Assembly (NCBI RefSeq): GCF_937616625.2
Contig: NC_065571.1
Coordinates: 24,130,201 to 24,194,200, forward strand
Length of the DNA: 64,000 nucleotides
Direction of reading: 5' to 3'
Source: Mercurialis annua
Lineage: Eukaryota > Streptophyta > Magnoliopsida > Malpighiales > Euphorbiaceae
The notes below the pieces were generated by a model. It was not told the origin of the DNA, searched no databases, and worked only from the letters and a program-made list of their open reading frames with translations. Of this stretch, positions 54,499 through 64,000 are shown in pieces (positions within the stretch are counted from its first letter, which is position 1; each line of letters opens with the position of its first letter). Both the position numbers and the translations under genes were made by a program.

Positions 54499-57056
54499 TA
54501 TGGAGCCATTATGGACGTTTGGAGAGCCATGTGATAGACCCGAGCGACAGTCTGATTGGGCCGATTCCAGGTTGGATCCTTGTCAAGAGGTTTCGCTTCT
54601 GTTGCGCCTAGAGGTGCATATCTGTTTTGGGTTTCAATTTGAGGTAAGATGTTCCATATTTTCTTCCTTTGTAGCTGTTTTCATTGCTCCGTATGTCTGA
54701 AATTTGGAAGATATTTTGCCAGGATACTAGTCAGAAATGACCCGGAACTGATCCTGTCGGTCGGAGGAATGCTTTGGAGGGCTGTTATGTGGCACTGGTG
54801 CCAGAGGTCCTTCGGGGCCGCCTCCATTGCTTTTTTGGCTTATTCTATTGCGATTATGACTCCTATTTCTTCATTTTATGTGTCTCATAGACCATTCCGG
54901 ACTTCCATGAACTTTTATGAGGCTCGTATTTAGTATGAAAGACTGGATGTTGATGTGCGTTCCAGAGTGGATGTAACGGGCTTCGGACGCTTAGCTAGAT
55001 CCCTGTTTACTGATATTCGGCGACGACTAACACTTCCATGCATTATTTGATGGAGCGTTGGATGGTCACTACCCATACCTTCCATTTTTCGGTCGGGGAG
55101 TTTATTGTGGCTCCGCTGGATTTTCCCTTGATCACGGGAGTTTTTTTTATGGTACTCTAATGCCCTTCGATGACGGGTTAGAGACTTTTTGCCACACATC
55201 TGATTATATCTATGCATTGTTGGGTCTGGTTCCAAATATGAAGTCGCAGACTATTCGATATACTAAGTTGCATGAGCATTTCATTGATTTTGTTCCGGAC
55301 TCTTCTGCGGGAGTGGATATGGTTGCTAGGGTTTTCATTGTTTATCTACTGGGGACTACCCTGTTCTGCAACTCAGGGGCTACTTTGCCTCTTTCATTTT
55401 TGCTGGCTCTGGCGAACCTCGATCTGGTTAGTTCCTATGACTAGGGTTCTGTGCCCTTGCATATTTGTACATCAGCCTGGATCGTATGGACCGCGGGGGA
55501 TCCCGTCTCAATGGGAAGTGGCATGTTATCTACTTGCATTTTTCTGCCAACTCTCCTTTTCGTATGCTGGTTACCATTCTTATTTTGATTTCTTGTTTCA
55601 GATCTGGGCCATATAGATGGGCCTTCTGATTGGATTCAGCGATCTTGCTGCGATGTGTGTTCCACTCTTGCGTTCTCGGGACTATTCCCGTATTTAATCT
55701 CCGCGCATTTAACATATAACTAGAGATAGGCTGAACGACCTATCCTGAACTGCTATGAGTGAACTTCTTACTTTTGTTGCCCTCACATTTCAAATTATTT
55801 TTCTGACCTCCGGCTGGCTTCATTTTGCAGATTCTCACTTTTTGGTGTGATCCTCCTAGGCAACCTTGGCCACAGTGGCGGGGATGGTTACAGGGCTCTA
55901 TTTAGAGTTCGGGCATGCGATATCTGATGCATGGCCCGGATTGCTTGTCCTGGTTTCTCGGTGAGCCAATATATCGATGGTGGACCGGTCCTCACTCTCG
56001 TACGATCCCAAGAGATCTGCCTCTAGCGATGCTGTGTGGTAGGGACATTGTGTCGCCTGACCTTGACCTGGACTTGGCTGGATATCCCGCCGTGGATTCG
56101 GTATAAGCTCCCTGTCAGAGTTATCTGGATGACCTAGTCAGGTGTCGTCTTCTGGTAGTCTGCCTTTGGCTGGATTGGCAGATGATCAGGACCCTATCGT
56201 CCCTGAGGTTCCAGTTAGAGGGGCGGCTGCAGGGCCTCAGGTTTGTACTATTTTTCCGGCTTTTGTTATATGTTTATGGTCTCTTTTTTAACTTCTTTCT
56301 GGTATGTCTTCAAGATGCTGGTGGTCGTAGGCCTCACGTCGCTCGACCGAGGGCGGTTGCGTCTAGATTACCCGGTCAGGTTCCAGCGAGTCGTCGGGAT
56401 ACTTCTGTGTCTGGTAGGATGGTTTCTAGTAGTCAGAGGTAGATGTCGGAGATGACTGCCCGCTATTCTGACGCACGCCAGTACGTGCAAGACTCTGTCC
56501 CATCTTCTTATGTGGATCACTCCTTCGTCCCTGCTGACTGCACTCATGGGAGTCTTCTATCTGTCTCCGACTTCTGATTGTGTCAGGACTTCTTGTCCGC
56601 TTAACTGGATATCTACTTTTTGTCTTGTAGGTGCCGGCATCGGATGCCATTCAGCTTGCAGATGCCGCTATCTACTGGAGAGACCAGCTATGCGCTGTTA
56701 CTGCACATATGAGGGTAAAAATGCAGGTACATATAATTAATTCTAATATATATGGATGCATGCATGTAGTTGATCGTGACTGCTCTCTGGCTTTCTGGCA
56801 GCATCATATCGATACTCTAGCGGAGAGGCTGCAGCAGCCTGAGCCTGTTCCGGCTAGTGCTAGCACCATTATTCCTCCTGGCTTTCCTGTTCGTAGAGGA
56901 GCTGGCTTTCGAGGTGGTCGCGGTCTTAGCGCCCTGGGTGGTCCTGTTTGTGGAGGCCGACGAGGCCGTGGAGACTATGCTTCTTCTTCCAGCTGCACGT
57001 GGACTGAGCAGGCTGACACTGATATGCTCTTCGGGAGCGAGGATGATGAGTCTTGA
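54499..57056 (+). pseudogene. PMD gene copy E2 with introns
   Basis: Second copy of the plant-mobile-domain gene. ATG 54499 opens EPLWTFGEPCDRPERQSDWA. A 79-bp intron at 54644-54722 (GTAAGA...TTTTGCCAG) is conserved in E1. The PMD reads LMERWMVTTHTFHFSVGEFI (ERW and THTFH box), LDFPLITGV, then after a T run YGTLMPFDDGLETF, FIVYLLGTTLFCNSGATLP, FLLALANLDLVSSYD and a stop at the Trp position (55442). Further intron-like joins are CAG/GTTTGT (56238), TCTTCAAG (56314), TTGTAG/GTGCCG (56632) and GTACAT...GGCAG (56727-56802). The last exon is Gly/Arg-rich (GFRGGRGLSALGG, GGRRGRGDYASSSS) and ends acidic at TGA 57054. The 9-T run and a few stops suggest recent inactivation. Confidence 0.75.
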
Positions 57057-57289
57057 TCATCTTCTCAGGATTGGTATCTCGGGGTAGAGGTTGTGCCCCT
57101 TTGTAATTTTGTTCTGGACATTGTCTTGTCTTCTAACTATAGTTTCTGAACATTAGATGTTTTCTTTGTGTACTCTAGGCGTACAGTATATTCTCATTCA
57201 GCGAGAATCTGGTTCATTTTCTACTTTCTGTTCTACTTTGAGTATTTCTTTTATTTGGGGTCAATCGCCTGTTGTGTGTTTCTTTGCAG
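57057..57289 (+). other. Unique stretch after PMD copy E2
   Basis: About 230 bp, T-rich, possibly the 3' untranslated region. I see no further feature. Confidence 0.4.
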
Positions 57290-58165
57290 GTGGTGGGGAC
57301 TATAGATCCCCAAATTCTGGTTGATGGAGATCGTCTGTTCAGTACTGTCTTATTGGTGGGGGACTTCTGCTCCTAAATTTAGGATGTAGAAGCCTGACGC
57401 CTATGGTGAGGAGTTAGATCGCCCCATATCCGGATTTCCATTCTCTGGGAACCGGAGGCGTATCGCCTATTCTGGAATTCTTCTGGAGATGGTGGGGGAC
57501 CTCAAGTCCCCGATTTTCTGGATTGATGGGGATATTTTGCCCCCAATTTCTGGTTGTAGAGGCCTGACGCCTGTAGTTCTTGATATGGAGGGGACCTCAA
57601 GTCCCTGCTTTCTGGATCAATGGGGATTTCTTGGCCCCAGTTTCCGGATGTAGAGGCCTGACGCCCGTGGTTTTTCTATTTTTTCCATATTTTCTAGGGA
57701 TACAGGCCTGATGCCTGTGGGTATTGTTCCTTAGTTGAGGCCTGACGCCTATTATGTTGTAGTTCTGGGGCTGAAGCCAGACGCCTGATTGTTGGAAATA
57801 TGTCGTTCCCTGGATAATTTTTTGGGTATTGAGGCCCTTCGCCTCCGCTTGCTGATTGGAATTTTGGTTTCTAGAGGTCTTTTGCCTCATCTATTCATGT
57901 GTGGAGGCCTGTCGCCTCCGCTTGCTGTCTGAAATTTTGGTTTCTAGAGATCTTTTGCCTGAGCTATTATGGGTGTAAAGGCATGTCGCCTCCGCTTGCT
58001 GTTTGGTGGGTCTTTTTTGTCCCCGGAAACTGGTTGCATTGTTGAAGATGGAGGCTTGATGACTGCTGTTTGTTGTAGTTTTGAGGTCGAAGGTCTAACG
58101 CCTGTTGTTTTGGGGTACTGTTGTCCATTCTGTATGTTGGGAACCGAATCGTCCCCCTGGTAGTT
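57290..58165 (+). repeat. Diverged GGCCTGACGCCT repeats
   Basis: About ten units containing GAGGCCTGACGCCTGTGGTT or GGCCTGTCGCCTCCGCTTGC, with TCTGGAT and CCCCGATTTTCTGG-like spacers, irregular period. The same core recurs in the regular 51-bp array at 59755-60240. GGCNTGACGCC is itself close to palindromic. Confidence 0.8.
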
Positions 58166-58733
58166 TTCTGGTATGTTTTGATTTTTTTGGATATTTTTGG
58201 GGATTTTGTTTCTTTTAGCTGCTCCGGGAGGTTCAATTTTGAAAAAATTGGACTCAATTTTCATTAGCCATTTTGTCTGCCAATTCTGGACTATGTATTT
58301 CCCCCTCATTGAAGCATTCAGTTTTCTAGTACGGTGACTAGATGATTCAATGAAGAGTCTTGACTGTTTCTCTGGGATCTGGGCTCTGTTGTATATTGCT
58401 CTGGAGTTCCGGACCCTGTCTGATGCTTCTTATGATGATGGATGCGTGATTCAAGAGGTTTTTTGAAAGTTTGAAAATTGGTTATACATAAATTTTTTAT
58501 TCCATTGTCTCATGAATTCTGCTTTTACGGTCATTTGTCCGCTCTTTTTAGGTACATGTGCTGGTCAATAATCAATATGCATGCTTGATAAAAGATCTAT
58601 ATACTAGCTCATTCAATATCCGGTACATTAATTGAGATACTTTCTATTTCAAGCGATCATACCCTAGTTGTCAATTCAGTCCTTATGGAATATCTTGATT
58701 GACTATTTTACCTCTCTCTCTCTTTTTTCTTAT
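58166..58733. other. Non-repetitive gap
   Basis: No supported ORF, RNA gene or repeat. T-rich on plus. Confidence 0.5.
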
Positions 58734-59030
58734 CGGCAGAAAGGTTCTTTCCGTTCTTTTGCCGCCCCTCGCCTTTTTTGTGGAATATTTTTATTCCCCC
58801 TCTCTTTCTTTTGACTGAAAGGATCATTCGGTTTTCTCCCCGTCCCTCCCCTTTTGGAAAATATTTTTTTTCTTTTCGGCAGAAAAGGTCTTTCGATTCT
58901 CTCGCCGCACCTCATCTTTTTTTGTAATATTGTATTCCCTCTTTTTTTTTCGGCTGAAAGGTTCTTTCGGTTCTCTCATTGCCCTTCCCCTTTTGGGGAC
59001 ATATTTTATTCTTGCCCTTCCGCTTATCAG
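58734..59030 (+). repeat. Four-copy repeat, about 70-75 bp
   Basis: Units CGGCAGAAAGGTTCTTTCCG, GACTGAAAGGATCATTCGGT, CGGCAGAAAAGGTCTTTCGA and CGGCTGAAAGGTTCTTTCGG. Each is followed by C-rich CGCCCCTCGCC-like sequence, a WATATTTTATTC core and a long T run. The AAAGGTTCTTT part is a small hairpin. Confidence 0.85.
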
Positions 59031-59329
59031 GGGTAGAACCTATTGAAATGGAATTATCTATGGGCTTCAGTTTTATCGTTTCCCTGTACCGTACATTGAA
59101 TGCGCTGGTCGTATATAGCTCAATTCTATCATTCATGCACGGATGGCGATTGAAAATAACATGCCCATTTGGCAAGACATCACATAAATGAGAAAAATAT
59201 ATTTCGTCATTGACTCTGGAGTTTTAATCAAATGAGTAGTTTGAAAATAATCAGATGCAGGAGATGAATGCAACAGGATAAATGGTTCAGTAGCAAAATC
59301 TTTTCCTAAAACCTGAGCGCGTCTTCGAT

Positions 59330-59720
59330 AGGCATGTTCTGAGTGGTCGAAATCCAAGCTGCTCCATTCTGCTGTTCTAGATAGAATGAAACTTCTTCTG
59401 CTATTCCATTTGGTTTCTATAGAAAGCTGAAACTTCCGTTGTTCCATTCGGTTGTTTTAGAAAACTGAAGCCTTCGTTGCTTTGCCTAGGTAGTTGGAAT
59501 TTCAACCGCTCCCTTTGGTTGTCCTGAATAGGATAAATTGTTGGAGACCATGCCGCTCCATTTATTATTTCGGACGGCTGAAATTGCTGGAGATCATGTT
59601 GCTCCCTTTTGTTGTTCTAGAATGGCTGAAATCGCGGAGACCATATCGCTCCATTTATTTTTACAGATGGCTGAAATTGGTGTAGACCATGTCGCTACAT
59701 TTGGATTCTTCTAAATAGTG
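59330..59720 (+). repeat. Tandem GCTGAAAT...CATGCCGCTCC repeats, about 45-55 bp
   Basis: About eight diverged units containing TGGAGACCATGCCGCTCCAT, TTTTGTTGTTCTAGA and GGCTGAAATTG. They become less regular toward 59330. Confidence 0.8.
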
Positions 59721-59754
59721 AGCTTTCCGTCGGTCTGTTTGTATTCTTCCGGAG

Positions 59755-60240
59755 ATTATGGGGACCTTAAATCCCCAATATCCGGTTTGTGGGGATCTTC
59801 TGCCTCCGATTTCTGGTGGTAAAGGCCTGACGCCTATGGTGAGGACTCTAATGCCCCTTATTTCTGGCAGTAGAGGCCTGACGTCTATGATGAGGACTCA
59901 GATGCCCCCGATTTCTGGTGGTAGAGGTCTGACGCCAATGATGAGGACTCTAATGCCCTCTGTTTCCGGTGTTGGAGGCCTGACGCCTATGGTGAGAACT
60001 CTGATGCTCTCTATTTCTGATGATGGAGGCCTGACGCCTATTGTGACGAATCTGATGCCCTCTGTTTCTGGTGGTGGAAGCCTGACGCCTATGGTGGGAA
60101 CTCTAATGCCCTCTATTTTTGGTGGTGGAGGCCTGACGCCTATGGTGAGGACTCGGATGCCCTCTGTTTCCAGTGGTGGAGGCCTGACGCCTATGGAGGG
60201 AACTCCGATGCCCTCTATTTCTGGTGGTTGAGGCCTGACG
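59755..60240 (+). repeat. 51-bp minisatellite (GGCCTGACGCCTATGGTG)
   Basis: Nine or ten units: GGAGGCCTGACGCCTATGGT, GAGGACTCTGATGCCCTCTG, TTTCTGGTGGT. The exact 51-bp period keeps frames open on both strands (a 17-residue GGLTPMVRT.MPS.SGG repeat on plus, GVRPPPPE.EGIRVLT on minus). There is no start context or other sign of a gene. Confidence 0.93.
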
Positions 60241-60244
60241 CCTA

Positions 60245-60880
60245 GATATTGGAAACCTATCATCATCTTCTGGCCGTTTGGATTGCCAATGTTGGAGTTA
60301 TAGTAGGCATTAGAAGACCCTTTTCTGATCCTTCGGCTGTTTGAGTCGCCGATGCTGGAGTCGTGGAAGACTTTATAGAACATTCTTCGAGTCCCTCTGC
60401 TGTCTGGATTACTGATTGTGGAGTCGTAGTGAAACCACTTCTGATTCCTTTGGCCGGTTTCTTGACATTCTAGACGTTTCTTTGTATGCCATTCCGATCC
60501 GTCTGAAATCTTTGTAACTAGCTCTTATTTTTCATGAGCCGTCCTTTGCGGATTTTCAACTCATCAATTTTATCCCTAACTTTTGCCTGAGCCGTCCTTT
60601 TTAGATTTTCAACTCATCGGGGTTTTTTTTTCTTTTTTTTTATTTTTTTTTTGTTATCCGGAATACTGATATCAGAGTCGTTGGAAATTTTCTTGATCCG
60701 TTGGCTGTCTGATTCGTAGATGCTGGAGTCATAGAAAACTTTCTCGATTTGTCGGCTGTTTGAGTCATTAATGCTGGAGTTTTCGTGGAACCGTTTCTGA
60801 TTTCTAGGCCATCTGGATTGTTGATTCTAGTGTGGTAGTGGGACCCGGCTTTGATTCGTCCAGCTGGTTGCTTAACGTTC
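60245..60880 (+). repeat. Diverged repeats TGATCC(T/G)TCGGCTGTTTGAGTC
   Basis: Two clusters (60245-60470 and 60655-60870) of about 60-bp units with GATGCTGGAGTCGTGGAAGA, split by CATGAGCCGTCC/GCCTGAGCCGTCC duplicates (60530-60620) and a T-rich run at 60621-60655. Confidence 0.75.
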
Positions 60881-60919
60881 TGAACGTTGACTGCATAACT
60901 GAAAGAGCAGTCGATAGGG

Positions 60920-60985
60920 TGGCTACATCCACAAGGGGTTAATGCATGATGCATGTATGCGACTGCATCCACAAGGGGTTAATAT
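60920..60985 (+). repeat. Two-copy GCATCCACAAGGGGTTAAT repeat
   Basis: CATCCACAAGGGGTTAATGC (60927) and CATCCACAAGGGGTTAATAT (60966), followed by several ATGCATGATG-like short repeats up to 61060. Confidence 0.8.
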
Positions 60986-62030
60986 GTGATGTACAAATTC
61001 CGGGTGCATGAGATGCATGATATGTAGATGCATAATATATAAATGTATGATGTGCGAGGGTTGGTTTTGAACACATAGCACATAGCAGGTAGATGGCAAG
61101 TAAACAGTTTATATCATAGAGACACATTGTTCCTTCCAACCTTATTTCTCCAACACACGCTTTACGGGCGAGGTATAGTCCTAGGTTCTTCTGGCCTAGA
61201 CTCTCGTATTGCAATATAAGAGTCGACGTTCCTGCAAGCTCTCGTCTAGAAGTTCTAAATCGGACAAGCGACATTGTCGATGTAAGAGTCTTTTGTCCCT
61301 TTGTCGGAAGGTTAACAAAAACATAGAGAGGTGGACACTTCGGTCCGTTTTGAAATGTGAAAATATCAAGCCTTGCGGCTAGCCAAATGCATGGTTCGGC
61401 ACTTGACTTGAATGGTTATTAAAGAGATAACCAAGTGAAGTGGTTTCACTTGATCGAAGTTTGTTTTTAAATCCGGACTAGCGGAGTGATTTTTGAAATC
61501 AAGTTTTTCAAACGGCTGTTAGGCTTGGGCTAAGACTGGAATTTTGAAAATGGTTGTTTTGAAAATCTGGACTATGGATTCTTACATCAACTGGTGCCTC
61601 AAATACAACCATTATGTTGGGTATTGCCTTAGAGGGTAGTGAATAAGCTGGAATGCATGTTAGTTGAGTCGTTCAGGTTTTGGTACTAACCGGTTTAAGG
61701 TCCCCACAGACAGATATACCTTTAGCGGGTCTCCAAAATCATGAGGTCAAGCCACCGAGGTACTGGGCTGTGAGTGATACTACTCCGCATAAAACGTTCA
61801 GGACGTTGGAGTGCAACGCCGGAATCGGCTCTGAGTACTGGGGCTGGTAATCGGGACTTCAAGAAGTAAGATGAGAATAGAAGATATAATGTAATGCAAT
61901 AGTTGAAGGTAAATCCGGTAAATAGCAGAAAAGGCATTTTGATAAAGATTCGGCGGCTTTATATCCATTTGGCAACCATTTTTGAAAACTTAGTTTTTGT
62001 AACGTTCTGTCTTAAAAATAGTTTGGAAAT
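60986..62030. other. Region before the right arm, no gene
   Basis: About 1 kb. If the right arm is a 5' LTR, this is the leader after its primer binding site, read on minus. I see short ATG-rich repeats at the left end and no supported ORF. Confidence 0.5.
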
Positions 62031-62047
62031 CCCCATTGGAGTCGCCA
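62031..62047 (-). other. Primer-binding-site-like sequence of the right arm
   Basis: Minus strand TGGCGACTCCAATGGGG, one base after the arm end CTCACA. TGGCGACTC...GGGGA after a CA-ending LTR is the pattern I associate with Tat/Ogre-type Gypsy elements. It is the main reason for calling the arms LTRs rather than TIRs. Confidence 0.65.
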
Positions 62048-62048
62048 C

Positions 62049-63488
62049 TGTGAGCGAAGTGGGTTTCGAAGGGGTCAGCTCGCTCGCCCAGGCTTATGGT
62101 CGACTCTGTTCTGGTTAGGTTATAATAAACTGTGGATTCGCCACCTAATCGTGCTAGGATTGCCTTTTTATCGACTGGGTAATCTCACTCGCCTCCGGCG
62201 AGATTACCGTACGTCGAGCCAAAGACCAGGTTTGTGGACATATCCTGATTCTCTTGTACTCTCTCAAAAATGCATTTTCTCGTTATTCGCCGGATTTACC
62301 CTGATCTCATCTCGATAATCATGTCAAGTTCACAGGATATTAAAGCTGGAACAGGAAAATATGAAAGCGTTTGTATAAGTTTGACTTTCATATGACTCGA
62401 TCTTGACTGGAAACTAGCACTTAGGCCTATTCATTCATCTTATCCTGACGGTTTCTAACAGATAATCAGATAATGGGCTGGCGTGGTTGATTTGCATGCA
62501 CAAAGCCTATTAGGATGTCTAATTATGGTTGATTTTATTAGCCATCTTTAATGCCTATTCACATTCTAATTACGTTTTCATGTGATTAACCTAAGTTGTC
62601 TAGGTGATTTGCAGGGATGGATTTGATTGCTTTGAGTGGTTACTCATTTAGCCTATTAATAATGGACTTGACTGGGCCAGTTAAAAGCAATAAATATTGC
62701 AGACATGCCCATTTGCAGTTGGATACACATACAAGGTTAGAAATACTTTTGAACCTCGTTGACTTTGTGAGGGGGCTGCACGCACGGCCCGTTTAGAAGT
62801 GGTTCCGGTCTGAACTGGTTCTCGGCCCGAACATGAGAGTTGTCTGTATCGTTGATGCGGTTCTCCTCGTTTTAATCGGGGTTTATTCAAAGTTCAAACT
62901 AGCCTGGTAAGGCTTCTGGAAATGGCTAGGTTCTCGGTCTATTGGGCTTTGAGCCCGGTTCGTTTGCAATTTACAATATTTGGGCTTCAGGACCCGGATT
63001 ATAATTGGGTCTAGCCCATTAACTACTACAAATAGCTGGAAAATAAACAGTATTCTGGGCTTTGAATCAGGTCCAATTGCAAAATTAAACGAGCCCGGAA
63101 ACACAAAAACAGTGTCGAATCGTCGTCTGGAAGATCTGGGAGCATCTGAAGCTGTTCTTGGGGGAAGAACAAGCTGTGGCGCGGCAGTCTGGCGCCATGC
63201 CAAAGTGTTCTGGCGCCATCGTTAGCTCTTCCGCTGAGACAACCGAAACATGCAACAAATCAATATAAAACAGCAATATAATGACATATGCATGAAAAAT
63301 ATACAAAATTGATATTGGGTCCTCAGGGAACCGTTTTGTGTCTGTGGCTTGTTTTCTATTGAACCGGATGTAAAATCTAGCTTGGATCAGTGCGCTGCAG
63401 GGCGTTCTTGAAGAGCTGAATCGATTTCAGCTGTCTGGATTGATTGGTGTGTGTATGTGTCTTGTCTGTAAGGTTTGGCCAAGGGCTG
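62049..63488 (-). mobile_element. Right inverted arm (Tat/Ogre-like LTR), 1440 bp
   Basis: Reverse complement of 50748-52350 with many substitutions and several indels; the left arm is about 160 bp longer. In element sense it starts CAGCCCTTGGCCAAACC and ends CTTCGCTCACA. The outer end coincides with the start of LTR F (63489), and the left arm stops at the same base against the satellite, so both arms share one outer endpoint. The expected LTR start TG is not seen at that endpoint. Confidence 0.7.
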
Positions 63489-64000
63489 TGTCACGACCAA
63501 ATTCCTCGGATCGGGACCGCCGCTAGGGAGTGGGAGTGGTTGCTCCGGAACCCGTAGCAACCCTTTAAACAAAATACTTTTTCCTTTAAAAAATCGTTAT
63601 AAATTTTTCGCGATCATGCAAACACATTAAGCATAATAAGCATGCAAACTCCCATCTTATTATTTACCATATCGTTACTTTAAAACCCTTTACATTTTCA
63701 TGTGAGCATGCTTAACGTTTCCTCATGTCTAAGTCCCGAGGACCTTAGCATGGTATATCAACTATCTTTATACTATTACCCCGCCTCATACTTTAAACGT
63801 AAAACAAAAACATCGCAGGTCAAAGCAATGTCATATATATAATGCCCCCAATGTAGATATCATATTTAAAATACAACGTCAATATGGTCACACTCAACAC
63901 TGGTCTGACTCCCTCATCCACGTAACGGCTAACATTAGACCTGACTGTCTACTGCCATCTGCGGATCTCTAAAGGGAAAACTGTTTGACTCTTTAAATAT
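63489..64000 (-). mobile_element. Partial large LTR F, continues beyond the window
   Basis: TGTCACGACCAAATTCC followed by CGCTAGGGAGTGGGAGTGG, CTCCGGAACCCGTAGCAA and AAATTTTTCGCG. It aligns best with the LTRs of element A (34203 and 40437), including CATTAAGCAT and the CTGACT...ACGGCTAACAT segment near 63905-63940. On its left it abuts the outer end of the Tat-like arm, with no primer binding site between, so this is not the 5' LTR of the truncated element A copy. Confidence 0.85.

Noticed and set aside
59758..60383. Gly/Pro-rich frames on both strands resembling a structural protein
   Set aside because: Both come from the 51-bp minisatellite; two overlapping antisense frames with the same period indicate a repeat by-product.
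50748..63488. Calling the whole unit a Mutator or CACTA transposon
   Set aside because: There are no CACTA ends, no transposase, and no readable TSD. The inner arm end is followed by an LTR-type primer-binding-like sequence. The inverted arms remain unexplained, so it is listed as a finding.
1..64000. An ordinary host gene, rRNA, snRNA or miRNA locus
   Set aside because: After reading all frames and strands, every recognisable coding stretch belongs to a transposable element or the PMD pseudogene copies. The rest is LTR, noncoding internal sequence or tandem repeat.

Overview
The window looks like a heterochromatic, gene-poor stretch of a flowering-plant (probably eudicot) nuclear genome. 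I found no ordinary host gene. Almost all of it is transposable elements nested in one another: Ty3/Gypsy (Athila, Tekay/Del-like large LTRs, Tat/Ogre-like arms), one Ty1/Copia, an L1-type LINE piece, a Mutator-like element, a hAT-type MITE, plant-mobile-domain (PMD) pseudogenes and a 60-bp satellite. Assignments rest on reading protein motifs, LTR ends, primer binding sites, polypurine tracts and target-site duplications (TSDs) by eye; no database was searched.

Region 1 (1-27050): a decayed plus-strand Athila-type Gypsy element with gag, protease, RT, RNase H, integrase, an ATHILA ORF-1/env-position ORF and a 3' LTR (23266-27050). Its 5' LTR is outside the window. It is interrupted by (a) a partial LTR ending at 792, (b) a minus-strand large-LTR element (4177-17690) inside RT, and (c) a solo LTR (24225-26666, TSD CCTTT) inside its own 3' LTR. 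Element (b) carries a Mutator-like element (10906-15170), which in turn carries a plus-strand solo LTR (12049-14713, TSD TAGTA). That makes four nesting levels.

Region 2 (27051-34202): a PMD-coding pseudogene (copy E1), cut on the left by the Athila 3' LTR and on the right by the LTR at 34203. A Copia element with 190-bp LTRs (28024-32894, TSD ATCAG) splits it, and that Copia carries a 482-bp hAT-type MITE in its RT.

Region 3 (34203-46040): a minus-strand large-LTR element in the order LTR - internal - LTR - partial internal, so the middle LTR is shared by two tandem copies. The middle LTR holds a 5'-truncated LINE that replaced about 615 bp of it.

Region 4 (46041-50740): a 60-bp satellite array built of alternating inverted blocks, with about 1.4-kb inverted arms.

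Region 5 (50748-63488): two inward-facing inverted arms (1603 and 1440 bp) that resemble Tat/Ogre LTRs. They flank a second PMD gene copy with visible introns (E2, 54499-57056) and an unusual density of minisatellites. Another large-LTR copy starts at 63489 and runs off the window.

The most unusual pattern crosses these families. Each LTR lineage carries its own short palindromic tandem cassette. Within related LTRs the cassette sits at the same alignment position but has a completely different sequence. In three lineages it lies just upstream of a TATA-like box. In two lineages (Athila and the PMD/Tat element) the same motif recurs in the internal region.
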